Below are positions 7,404-16,364 of a stretch of DNA of 64,000 nt, piece by piece (position 1 is the stretch's first letter; the number at the start of each line of letters is the position of its first letter). The stretch spans positions 7,378,001-7,442,000 of the forward strand of contig NZ_FYEY01000001.1 in NCBI RefSeq assembly GCF_900187385.1, read 5' to 3'. The stretch comes from Streptomyces sp. 2114.4 (lineage in GTDB: Bacteria; Actinomycetota; Actinomycetes; Streptomycetales; Streptomycetaceae). Under the pieces are notes generated by a model, which saw only the letters and a program-made list of their open reading frames with translations, was not told where the DNA came from and made no database searches. Both the position numbers and the translations under genes were made by a program.

Positions 7404-9224
7404 TCAGCGGCCGGTGGCGGCGCCGCGGCCACGCAGGGCGGCGCGCCGGGTGTGGGCGCGCAGGCGAGCCGACTGGACCACCTCGGGGGTGGCGCCGCTC
7501 TCCTCGTCGAGCCAGCGGCCGAGGGAGGAGATGTCACGGAAGCTGAAGAGGTCGGGCACACGGACGCGGCGGTCGAACCGCCGGGTCATCAGCCTGGCCA
7601 GCCGGACGAGCAGCAGGGAGTCGCCGCCGAGGTCGTAGAAGGCGGACCGGACGTCGATGCTCGCCGGTTCGAGGTCGAGCAGCTGGCCCCAGATCTCCGC
7701 CAGCGCCACCTCGGTCGGCGTGCCGGCGGCCGTCAGGGGTCCGCCGGTGTCGGCGGCCGGCGGCTCGGGAAGCGCGGTGCGGTCGAGCTTCCCGCCGGGC
7801 GCCAGCGGCAGTGCGCTCAGGAACACGATCGTGCCCGGCACCATGTAGTCGGGCAGCTGGGTGGCGAGCTTGTCGGTGAGGGTGGCCTGCAGTCCGGCGT
7901 CCAGCCGGACGCCGTCCCGGGGGTCGCCCTCGGGCACGACGTAGCCGATGAGCCGGTTGCCCCGGACGGCGGCGGCGGCTTCCCGGACCTCGGGGCAGCC
8001 GGTCAGCCGGGCCTCGACCTCTTCCAGTTCGATGCGGTAGCCGCGCAGCTTGACCTGGTGGTCGGTGCGGCCGTTGAACCGGAGTTCACCGTCGTCGGTG
8101 AGCGTGACGACGTCACCGGTGCGGTACATGCGTGCGCCGTCCAGGAACGGGTCCGGCACGAACCGTTCGGCCGTGGTGCGGGGCCGGTTGACGTAGCCGT
8201 GGGCCAGGCCGGCACCACCGATGTAGAGCTCGCCGGGCACGCCGGCCGGCAGCTGCTTCAGATTCTCGTCGAGCACGTAGGCACGGGCACTGACCGACGG
8301 CGTGCCGATCGAGGGCTCACCCATCTCGCCTTCCGGCACCGGCCCGAACGAGCAGAAGACGGTTCCTTCGGTGGGACCGTAGGCGTTGAAGACCCGGTCG
8401 GCGCCGGTCTCCCGGTACGTCCGGTCCACCAGCTTGCGCCGCAGGGGCTCGCCGCCGAACACGACCGTGCGCAGGTTCGCCGGCAGACATCCGGCGTCGA
8501 GCAGGCCGTTCATCACCGACGGGACGACATTGAGGTGGGTGATCTTGTCGGCGTACCGGCTCTCCGGCAGGTGGACGGCGCTCTCCACGAGCACGACGGC
8601 GCCGCCGCGGCACAGCGCGGCGAAGATCTCCATCACGGACATGTCGAAGCAGACCGAACTCGCCGCCGAGACGCCGCTCAGATCGCAGCCTTCGAGGATG
8701 CGGTCCATTTCGGACAGCATGGCAACGCAGCCGCTGTGGTGGATGGCCACGCCCTTCGGCCGTCCGGTGGATCCCGAGGTGTAGATGAGGTACGCGGTGT
8801 CGCCGGGCACGACCGGCACGGGCCGCTCGCCGGGCTCGGTCGTCACGGTCTCGCCCAGCACGACCAGGGTCGGGCCGGCCGGGCAGCCGGCCCGGGAAGC
8901 GGGCGTGGTCAGCAGCAGGTGGGTGCCGCTGTCCCGGACCATGAAGGCCAGCCGCTCGGACGGATACTTCGGGTCCAGGGGGACGTAGCAGGAGCCGGCG
9001 CGCAGAATGGCCAGGATGCCGACGAGGAGGTCGGGGGTGCGCTCGATGCAGATGCCGACCGGGACACCCGGTCCCGCGCCGTCGGCGACGAGCCGTTCGG
9101 CCAGCACGAGGGACCGCTCGTCCAGGTCGCGGTAGGTCAGAACGCCGGCGTCGGAGTAGACGGCGGGCGCGTCGGGGTTCTTGACCGCTTGCTCGCGGAA
9201 CTCGGAGTGCAGGGTTATGGTCAC
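7404..9224 (-). CDS. NRPS module, adenylation-thiolation (A-T)
   Basis: The 606-residue protein has a complete A domain: A3 YLIYTSGSTGRPKGV at about 145-159, A5 NAYGPTE at 280-286, A7 YRTGD, and A10 as PGGKLDR. A thiolation domain follows with GGDSLL carrying the phosphopantetheine Ser. Aligning by eye to GrsA gives specificity residues D194, M195, M198, S236, V255, G257, A281, V289, F290 and the invariant Lys, a combination I cannot match to a known amino acid. GTG 9224 overlaps the true C-domain stop as GTGA, so module C-A-T is split over two coupled genes. There is no TE or reductase after T, so release must come from another protein, most simply the KS encoded next. Confidence 0.94.
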   Translation of the reverse strand: MTITLHSEFREQAVKNPDAPAVYSDAGVLTYRDLDERSLVLAERLVADGAGPGVPVGICIERTPDLLVGILAILRAGSCYVPLDPKYPSERLAFMVRDSGTHLLLTTPASRAGCPAGPTLVVLGETVTTEPGERPVPVVPGDTAYLIYTSGSTGRPKGVAIHHSGCVAMLSEMDRILEGCDLSGVSAASSVCFDMSVMEIFAALCRGGAVVLVESAVHLPESRYADKITHLNVVPSVMNGLLDAGCLPANLRTVVFGGEPLRRKLVDRTYRETGADRVFNAYGPTEGTVFCSFGPVPEGEMGEPSIGTPSVSARAYVLDENLKQLPAGVPGELYIGGAGLAHGYVNRPRTTAERFVPDPFLDGARMYRTGDVVTLTDDGELRFNGRTDHQVKLRGYRIELEEVEARLTGCPEVREAAAAVRGNRLIGYVVPEGDPRDGVRLDAGLQATLTDKLATQLPDYMVPGTIVFLSALPLAPGGKLDRTALPEPPAADTGGPLTAAGTPTEVALAEIWGQLLDLEPASIDVRSAFYDLGGDSLLLVRLARLMTRRFDRRVRVPDLFSFRDISSLGRWLDEESGATPEVVQSARLRAHTRRAALRGRGAATGR

Positions 9225-9618
9225 CGGTCCGTCTCCTCGGGGCAGCCGCTCGGGGCGATGTCCTGGAGTGCCAGGTCGGGGCGGGCGATCGAGTCGAAGA
9301 GCACGGTGCGGTAGAGCGCGAGCAGTGCCGTCACGGTCTGCCTTTCCAGGTAGCTCGGTTTGTACTGGATGTGGCCGGCGACCTCGCCGTCGATGTCGGC
9401 CATCGAGATCTCCAGGTCGAATTTGGCGAGGTGCCTGCGTACCTGGAGCGGTTCGAGCGGCAGGGCGCCGTCGGGCGTGATGGTCTCCCCGATGCCGTGG
9501 AAGAGCTTGACGGACCGGGGAAACGCGTCCGAGGACAGCCAGTTCACCACCACGTCGAACCACGGGGAGCGCCCCTCGGCCCTCGGCGGCTTCAGCTGGG
9601 AGGCCAGCAGGTCGAGGG
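9221..9618 (-). pseudogene. out-of-frame C-terminal part of the condensation domain
   Basis: After the stop at 9592 in the upstream frame, the rest of a C domain continues in another frame: LDLLASQLKPPRAEGRSPWF, then VVNWLSSDAF, KLFHGIGETI and HIQYKPSYLE, ending at the TGA at 9223-9221 that overlaps the start of the A-T gene. The two parts join exactly if one base is restored in the C4 run at 9616-9619 (plus-strand G run), turning YPS into YPLD. The full span 9221-15300 is 6080 nt, one short of a multiple of three. It is either a sequencing/assembly indel or a real inactivating mutation. Confidence 0.8.
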
Positions 9619-12600
9619 GTAGTTCATGTGCTCCAGCAGGCCGAGCGAGAAGGCGTGGACCTCGCGCAGCAGGTCGCGGAAGCTGCGGTCACCGGCGGGT
9701 TTCGCACGCACCAGCACCGTGTTCAGGTAGTAGCCGATGGCGGATTCCCAGCCGGGTTCGCCGCGCTGGGCGATGGCGGTGGCCAGTACGGAGTCCTCGG
9801 CGCCGGCCGCGCGGTTGAGCGTGGCGAAGAAGCCGGCCAGCACGACGGTGCTGATCGACACGCCCTCGCGCACCGCGAACTCCCGCAGCAGCCGGGTCTC
9901 TTCGGCGCTCCAGCGGAACGTGAGGTCACGGCCTTCGTAGGTGACGCCGGGAGGCCGTTCCATGGGGGACAGGTCGAGGTGGGCGGGCGGATCGGCCAGT
10001 TTCTCCGACCACCAGCTCAGTGCCGCGTCGGCCGCCGGGCCGGCCAGCCACTGCCGCTCCCACTCGACGAACTCCGTGTAGGGGGCGACCGGTCCGCCGG
10101 CGGCGGGGTCGACGCCCTCGTAGTACTCCTGGAGTTCGCGGATCATCACGTCGGCCGATGCCGCGTCCGACGCGATGTGGTGCACGAGCACCAGCAAGTA
10201 GTGGTCCGCCGGACCACGGGTCATCAGCACCACCCGCACCAGCGGCCCGTTGTCCATGTCGAGCGGCAGGTGTCCGTACTCGGCCAGTTCCTCGCGGGCT
10301 TGTTCGTCGTCCCGGCCGGTGCTGTCCACCACGACGAACTCGTACACCGGTTCGTCCAGGATGACCTGGTACGGGCTGCCGCCCGCCTCGACGAAGAGCG
10401 TGCGCAGCGCGGGATGCCGCTCCATCACGGCCCGCACGGCGCGGTCGAGTGCCTTCTCGTCGACCGCGGTCCGGATCCGGGCGGCCACCATGAAGTTGTA
10501 CGGCACCGCGTCCGGCGCGATCATCTGCATGAACCACAGCGATGCCTGGCCGTGCGAGGCCGGTGCCAGTTCGAGACCGAGGCCGCCGGCCCGCAACTGA
10601 TCAATCGCCGGTGCGTCGGTGGGGTCCAGCAACCCGCGCGCGGCCAACTCCTCCACCAGCTCCTCGGTGTCCAACTCGGACAGCTCGTCGAGGAACGTCA
10701 TGACCGGCTCGGCCTGCGGCTCCGGCGTCGGCACGACCACCGCTTTCGGCTCCGACTCCGACGCCCGGGCCGGTTCCACCTCCGCGGCCGGCGCCCGGTC
10801 GGCCGCCGCGGCTGTCGTCGGCCGGCCGATCGCCTCGATGAGGTGGTCGACGACCTCGGATATGGTCCGGCCGTTCAGGAACACCACCGGCGACACCCGC
10901 TGCCCGAACAGCGCTTGCAGCCTGTTGACGAGGCGGAGCGCCAGCATCGAGTCAAGACCGAAGTCGCGCAGGCTCGCGCCCTCGCCGAACGTGCTCGCCG
11001 GCACGCCCACCGCGTCGGCGATCTCGCCGAGGACGACCTCCTCCAGAGGCCTGTTCTCCATGCTCTCGGCGACGGGCTCGGCCACCGTCGCGACCACGGG
11101 CTCGGCCACGCCGGCGACCACGGGCGCGGCCACGGTTGCGGCGACCGGCGCCGAAGGGACGCCGGGGTGCGGGGCCGTGTCCAGCCAGTACCGGTCCTTC
11201 TGCCACTGCACGAGCGGGGTTTCCACGACCTCGACGTCGTCGGCGAACAACGAGTCGAAGGTCAACGGGAGGCCCCTGACGTACAAGGACGCGGCGGCCC
11301 CCAGCAGACAGCGGACGTCACTTTCTTCACGCCGCAGGGAGTTGACCGCGTGCACCTGGGCACCACGGGACAGCGCGATCTCCTCGACCGCGCCGCGCAA
11401 CGTCTCGTGCGGGCCGATCTCGATGAAGGTGCCGACGCCGTCCTCGACCAGGGCACCGATCGTCTCGGCGAACCGGACCTGGTTGCGCAGGTTGTGCACC
11501 CAGTAGTCGACGTCGGTGACCGGGTTCACCGTGTCGGCCAGTGCCGTGGAGCGGAAGGTGAGGGTGGGCGTCAGCGGGGTGATGCCGTCGATGCGTTCGC
11601 GCAGCGGCTGGATCAGCGGATCCATGCCGGGGCTGTGCACCGGCCTTTCGACCCGAATCCTGCGGGTCGGGATCCCGGCGCCCTGGAGGTCGGCCTCCAG
11701 GGCGCCGATGGCTTCGGGTGAGCCCGACACCGCCGCGCTGGTGGGGCTGTTCACCACGGCGATGGCCACCTGCTCGGTGTACGGGGCAATCCTCGGCAGC
11801 AGCTCCTGCTCCGGCAGGTCGACCGAGATCATGGCGCCGGCGGCCGCCTCCCGTTCGAGCAGGTGCGACCGGGCGACCACGACGCGAGCGGCGTCGTCCA
11901 AGGACAACGCGCCGGCGATATGGGCGGCCGCGACCTCGCCCAGGCTGTGCCCGACGACAGCGGTCGGCTGGATGCCGAGTTCGAGCCAGACCTTCGCCAG
12001 CGAGACCTGCAAGGCGAACAGAACAGGCTGCTGGAAGTCCATTTCGTCGAATCTGGAGCGGTCGGCAGGGGCGGCGAGCTCGTCGAGCACCGAGCAGCCG
12101 CCGGCCGCGCGCACGGCGGCGTCGCAGGCGTTCATCCACCTACGGAAGCCGGCGTGCCGACGCATGAGCTCCCGGCCCATGCCGGCCCATTGCGTCCCGC
12201 CGCCGGAGAACACCAGCGCCACCCGCCGGTCCCCGTTGCCGGCGACCGTGCCCGTGACGACGTCCGGGTGCGGCTGACCGGCGGCGACCCGGGCGAGCCC
12301 GTCCAGGACGTCCTGACGGTTGCGGGCGAACAGCGCTATCCGGTGGCTGTGGTGGGTACGCCTGGCCGCCAGTGTGTAGGCGAGGTCGGAAACCCGCAGG
12401 CCCGTGTCGCGTTCGACATGGTTGGACAGTTCACGACAGGTGTCGGTCAGCGCGGCCGCCGTACGCGCCGTGACAGGCACGAGATGCACCTGCTCGTCGG
12501 CCGCGGCCTCGCCCCGTCCCGGGGTGACGTGCCGTTTCCGGTCGCCCGCGGTGAACGGGCCGGGGGTGACCGGGAGGCCGGCGGTGTAGAGCACGCCGAG

Positions 12601-15300
12601 CGAGCCGAGCAGGGTCGAGGCCTCGTCGGCGCCACGACGGAGCGAGGGCAGGGTGGTCGCCGTCAGGATCTCCGACACGGACTTGAGCAGTACGGGGTGC
12701 GGACTGAGTTCGATCACCGCGTCGATGTCGTGGTCGCGCAGGTTCGTCAGGGCGTCGACCACCCGGATCTCCTGGCGCAGGTTGTCCGCCCAGTAGTCAG
12801 GCCCGAGCTCCGCGCCGTCGACGAGCTCCCCGGTGACCGTCGAGATCATCGGGATGCGGGTGCTCCGGGGCGTGATGCCGTCGAGTTCGGTCCTCAGCGG
12901 GGCGAGGACGTGGTCGACCAGCGGCGAGTGCGGTGCGTGACCCATCCGCACCCGGTGGTTCGTGACGCCGTCGCCGGTGAGCCGCCGGCTCAGCTCGTCG
13001 ATCTCTTGCGGTGTGCCGGTGACCAGGGTGGAGTTCAGCCCGTTGTAGCCGGAAACGGTGAGCCCGCCGCTCAGGTACTGCTTGACGTCGTCCGCACCGG
13101 TCATGACCACGATGCCGTCGCCCCGCCCGACGGCCAGCTGCTGGAGGAGCCGGCCGTGGTGGGCGGCCAGGCGGGAGGCGTCCTCGAAGTCGAGTGCGCC
13201 GGCGATGTGGGAGGCGGCGAACTCTCCGACGCTCTGTCCCACGACGACGTCCGGCTCCACCCCCAGCGAGCGCCAGGCGTCGGCCAGCGCGACCTGCAGG
13301 GAGAACAGCAGCGGCTGGAACACATCCATGTCGTCGATGCGGCCGTCGGGGGACAGCAACTCGTCGACGAGCGAGAAGCCCAGCAGCTCGCGCATCCGCT
13401 TGTCGGAGCGCATCATGGACCGTCGGAACACGGGCATACCGGCGAGCAGCTGCCTGCCCATGCCCACCCACTGCGAACCGTTGCCCGAGAAAAGGAACGC
13501 CACCCGCGGCCGGCGTCCGGTGATCTCACCGACGCTCACCCCGGCGGCCGTCGCGCCGGTGCCGAAGGCATGCAGCTGCGCCCTGAGTTCGGTCATGTCG
13601 TGGGCGGTGGCCGCGAGCCGGAACCTGCCCTCGCCGGGTGCCCGGCTGCACAGCGCCCACAGGTCCATCTCCTCGCGCAGTGCCAGGGCCCGCTCGGCCA
13701 GCGCCTCCCGGGAGTCCCCGGCCAGCAGGAGGAGTGACCTCTCGGGGCGCGGCAGCTCCTCGACGACGACGTGACAGATCGCGCCGCCGAATCCGAACGA
13801 GCTGACGCCTCCTCGGCGCGCGTCGGACCGTCTCGGCCACGGCGTCAGCCGGTCCTGGACGGTGAGGCGGTACTCGTCGAACATGATCTGCGGGTTCGGC
13901 GAGGCGTAGTGCAGGCTCGGCGGCAGCACGCCGTTGCGCATCGACAGGGCGAGTTTGACCAGGCCGACGATGCCCGCCGCCGCCTCCAGATGCCCGACGT
14001 TGGACTTGACGGAGCCGAGCCGCAGGGGCTCCGCCCGGTCACCGCCCAGGACGGCCCCGATGGCGTTGGCCTCGATCGGATCGCCGAGGGGCGTGGCGGA
14101 GCCGTGGCACTCGATGTAGTCCACGAGGGACGGTTTGATGCCCGCCCGCCGGTACGCGGTGCGGAGCATCTTCTCCTGCGCCTGGGGGTTCGGCGCGGTC
14201 ATGCCGTTGCTCAGCCCGTCGTTGTTCGACGAGCTGCCCTTGATCACGCAGTACACCGGCAGTTCGCGTTCGAGCGCCACGCTGAGCGGGGCGAGCACGA
14301 CGACGCCGGCGCCCTCACCGCGGACGTAGCCGTTGGCCCGGGCGTCGAACGACTTGCAGCGGCCGTCCGGAGCGAGGGCGCCCATCTGGTCCATGGCGGT
14401 GTAGTAGTCGGAGACGAAGCTCAGGTTCACGCCACCTGCCAGCACCAGCTCGCTCTCGCCCATCCAGATCGACTGGCAGCCCACGTGCACCGAGACCAGC
14501 GATCCGGCGCAGGCGGCGTCGATGGCCATGCTCGGGCCCTGCAGGCCGAGGAGGTAGGAGACGCGGTTGGCGATGATGCCGTCGTGCATACCGGTCGCGG
14601 TGTGCGGGGTGATCTGGCTGTCGGGACCGCGGTAGTGCGCCAGCGCGGCGTAGTCGCCCCAGCAGGAGGCCATGAACACGCCGGTGTCGCTGCCGACGAG
14701 GCTGTGGGGCGCGACCCCCGCGTCCTCCAGTGCCTCCCAGGCCAGCTCCAGAATCAGACGCTGCTGCGGGTCCATCTGGACGGCTTCGCGGGGGGAGATG
14801 CCGAAGAACAGCGGATCGAACCGGTCGATGCCGTCGATGAACCCGCCCCACCTCACCTTGTCGTTCAGGAGGTCACGTCGCGCGGCCGGCACCGGGCCGA
14901 CGGCGTCGCCGCCCTCGACAAGGAGCCGCCAGAACGCGGACGGGTCCGGTCCGCCGGGGAACCTGCAGCCGATGCCCACGATCGCGATGGGTTCGTGTGA
15001 TGCCGTACGACGGTCGTTGCCCGCGGTGGTGGTCTCCGCGGCACGTGGACCCTCGACGAGCGCACGGGACAGCTCGTCGAGAGTCGGGTACTGCCACATC
15101 CAGGTGGCCGGAACTTTCCAGCCGAGGAATTCGGATAACGAGGTGGCGAGAGTCGTCAACTTCAGCGAGTCCAGGCCGTACTGGTGCATCGGTGCCCAGC
15201 GATCCACCGCGCCCTTGGGCACGTCCAACAGCTCAACAACGCGAGAGAGCAGAAACTCTGATATGGCATGCACATCTCGTGCTGCGTGCTCTTGGGGCAT
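9592..15300 (-). CDS. hybrid PKS/NRPS, ACP-KS-AT-AT-ACP-C (C domain cut by frameshift)
   Basis: The 1902-residue frame reads: ACP1 (phosphopantetheine Ser45 in GLDSLK); KS about 102-515 with C263 (DAACAGS), H398 (ECHGSATPLGDP) and H436 (KSNVGH), all catalytic; AT1 about 598-905 (GQSVGEFA, S689; HAPHS); AT2 about 1026-1340 (GHSLGEVA, S1118; RPVHS); a Val/Ala/Pro-repeat linker about 1382-1412; ACP2 (S1450 in GLDSML); and a C domain from about 1575 with HHIASD at 1706-1711. No KR, DH, ER or MT is present, so the unit should make an unreduced beta-ketoacyl chain and pass it to an amino acid. The tandem ATs could load starter and extender separately. GAGGAG precedes ATG 15300. The frame ends early at 9592; the missing C-domain third lies at 9221-9618. 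Confidence 0.93.
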   Translation of the reverse strand: MPQEHAARDVHAISEFLLSRVVELLDVPKGAVDRWAPMHQYGLDSLKLTTLATSLSEFLGWKVPATWMWQYPTLDELSRALVEGPRAAETTTAGNDRRTASHEPIAIVGIGCRFPGGPDPSAFWRLLVEGGDAVGPVPAARRDLLNDKVRWGGFIDGIDRFDPLFFGISPREAVQMDPQQRLILELAWEALEDAGVAPHSLVGSDTGVFMASCWGDYAALAHYRGPDSQITPHTATGMHDGIIANRVSYLLGLQGPSMAIDAACAGSLVSVHVGCQSIWMGESELVLAGGVNLSFVSDYYTAMDQMGALAPDGRCKSFDARANGYVRGEGAGVVVLAPLSVALERELPVYCVIKGSSSNNDGLSNGMTAPNPQAQEKMLRTAYRRAGIKPSLVDYIECHGSATPLGDPIEANAIGAVLGGDRAEPLRLGSVKSNVGHLEAAAGIVGLVKLALSMRNGVLPPSLHYASPNPQIMFDEYRLTVQDRLTPWPRRSDARRGGVSSFGFGGAICHVVVEELPRPERSLLLLAGDSREALAERALALREEMDLWALCSRAPGEGRFRLAATAHDMTELRAQLHAFGTGATAAGVSVGEITGRRPRVAFLFSGNGSQWVGMGRQLLAGMPVFRRSMMRSDKRMRELLGFSLVDELLSPDGRIDDMDVFQPLLFSLQVALADAWRSLGVEPDVVVGQSVGEFAASHIAGALDFEDASRLAAHHGRLLQQLAVGRGDGIVVMTGADDVKQYLSGGLTVSGYNGLNSTLVTGTPQEIDELSRRLTGDGVTNHRVRMGHAPHSPLVDHVLAPLRTELDGITPRSTRIPMISTVTGELVDGAELGPDYWADNLRQEIRVVDALTNLRDHDIDAVIELSPHPVLLKSVSEILTATTLPSLRRGADEASTLLGSLGVLYTAGLPVTPGPFTAGDRKRHVTPGRGEAAADEQVHLVPVTARTAAALTDTCRELSNHVERDTGLRVSDLAYTLAARRTHHSHRIALFARNRQDVLDGLARVAAGQPHPDVVTGTVAGNGDRRVALVFSGGGTQWAGMGRELMRRHAGFRRWMNACDAAVRAAGGCSVLDELAAPADRSRFDEMDFQQPVLFALQVSLAKVWLELGIQPTAVVGHSLGEVAAAHIAGALSLDDAARVVVARSHLLEREAAAGAMISVDLPEQELLPRIAPYTEQVAIAVVNSPTSAAVSGSPEAIGALEADLQGAGIPTRRIRVERPVHSPGMDPLIQPLRERIDGITPLTPTLTFRSTALADTVNPVTDVDYWVHNLRNQVRFAETIGALVEDGVGTFIEIGPHETLRGAVEEIALSRGAQVHAVNSLRREESDVRCLLGAAASLYVRGLPLTFDSLFADDVEVVETPLVQWQKDRYWLDTAPHPGVPSAPVAATVAAPVVAGVAEPVVATVAEPVAESMENRPLEEVVLGEIADAVGVPASTFGEGASLRDFGLDSMLALRLVNRLQALFGQRVSPVVFLNGRTISEVVDHLIEAIGRPTTAAAADRAPAAEVEPARASESEPKAVVVPTPEPQAEPVMTFLDELSELDTEELVEELAARGLLDPTDAPAIDQLRAGGLGLELAPASHGQASLWFMQMIAPDAVPYNFMVAARIRTAVDEKALDRAVRAVMERHPALRTLFVEAGGSPYQVILDEPVYEFVVVDSTGRDDEQAREELAEYGHLPLDMDNGPLVRVVLMTRGPADHYLLVLVHHIASDAASADVMIRELQEYYEGVDPAAGGPVAPYTEFVEWERQWLAGPAADAALSWWSEKLADPPAHLDLSPMERPPGVTYEGRDLTFRWSAEETRLLREFAVREGVSISTVVLAGFFATLNRAAGAEDSVLATAIAQRGEPGWESAIGYYLNTVLVRAKPAGDRSFRDLLREVHAFSLGLLEHMNYPSTCWPPS

Positions 15301-16364
15301 TACGGCTCCTCAGCGGGGCGGAGGGAAGGGACTGATGAAGCTTTCGGCCGGATGAACAGGTGCTCAGAAACTCCCTCTGCGCTGTGCCGGCAGCGGGATG
15401 GAAGTGGTTGCGGCGCACATGCGGCCGTGCCGATGGCATGGCCGGGGCCGATGCTTCTCGAAAGGGTGAGTCGGTACCCGAACAGCTGGTCACGGGGATG
15501 GCTCATGACACGGAAGCGTTGCTTCGACGTGTCGGGTGCCGCAGTGCAGCTGAATACGAGGAATCCCGGTCAGGGGCAAGGGGATCCGTGTCCTGCTGGG
15601 CCGGCTGTCCCGCTCCGGACGGGAACGTATGGCTGGAGAAAAACTAAGAGCTGCACCCGACCCGTTCCCCCGTTAAGTCGTCGTGGCTGAATCAGATCGC
15701 GATCTGATTCAGGACCGCTGCCCGGCAGCCCTGCTACCGGCCTACATCGTCCATTTCCTGGTCAATTCGATCCGCGACTGCATTGCCTTCGAGGACGTGC
15801 ACGCGGAACTCCCCATCTCCACAATCACTGCCAGAACAGCGTCAAGATCCATTTCCCGGGTGAAGAATGATGCGGACTGGCGTGAACCGCATCGCAAGGT
15901 GCTCGCCGGCCCGGCGAACTTCAGACTGCCACCCTGTGAATGGTGAAACAAGTGTGGCTTGTGAGTCAGAAGGTGCACTGGCCTGATTTGGCCCCCGAGT
16001 GACTGGTTCGCCCTCTTGCCGCGCAATCGTCTTCCTCGTGGCGTGTGGAGTTGGCTGTGGCGAAAGCGCGGAAGGACGCCCGGTTCGGAACTGCGCTGCG
16101 CGCCCGCCACCGTGCCTCGGCCGACGGGAGGTGGGGCCGGCTCCGTGAGCGATGTTCCGGTGGCATACGCGTCGGGCCGGGCTGGACAGCGATCGGGCGG
16201 CGCTGCAAGCTGCTCGGCATGAAAATCATGAAACCTGTGACCGCACGACCCGGTACGCCCCCAGCGGTTGTGGGTGACGTGTCCGCCCGATTATGGCTCA
16301 GCCGCCACACCCCTCGGACAGCCGTCGGCCGAAGCCGTGACGGTGAGTTCCCCGGGAGGCTCGC
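15301..16364. other. 1.06-kb divergent intergenic region, no convincing gene
   Basis: This gap separates the divergent PKS operon and exporter and must hold both promoters. Open frames here are short, lack ribosome sites and have no recognisable domains. The part around 15680-15960 is less GC-rich than its surroundings. The only clear structure I find is the palindrome listed next. Confidence 0.6.
15687..15712. promoter_or_regulatory. perfect 26-bp palindrome, probable operator
   Basis: The half-site CTGAATCAGATCG is followed immediately by its exact reverse complement: 13-bp arms with no spacer. It lies 387 bp upstream of the PKS start and 653 bp upstream of the MFS start. A gapless, AT-richer palindrome of this size suits a dimeric repressor (TetR, MarR or butyrolactone-receptor-like) controlling both directions. 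No intact cluster-linked regulator is visible in the window. Confidence 0.55.

Noticed and set aside
5568..9314. A 1248-codon open frame on the plus strand opposite the KS and A-T genes
   Set aside because: It mirrors the minus-strand genes, has a Gly/Val/Arg/His-rich composition typical of antisense frames in GC-rich DNA, and no domains.
9628..15000. Long plus-strand open frames opposite the PKS gene
   Set aside because: Same antisense effect; the minus-strand frame carries complete catalytic motifs over its whole length.
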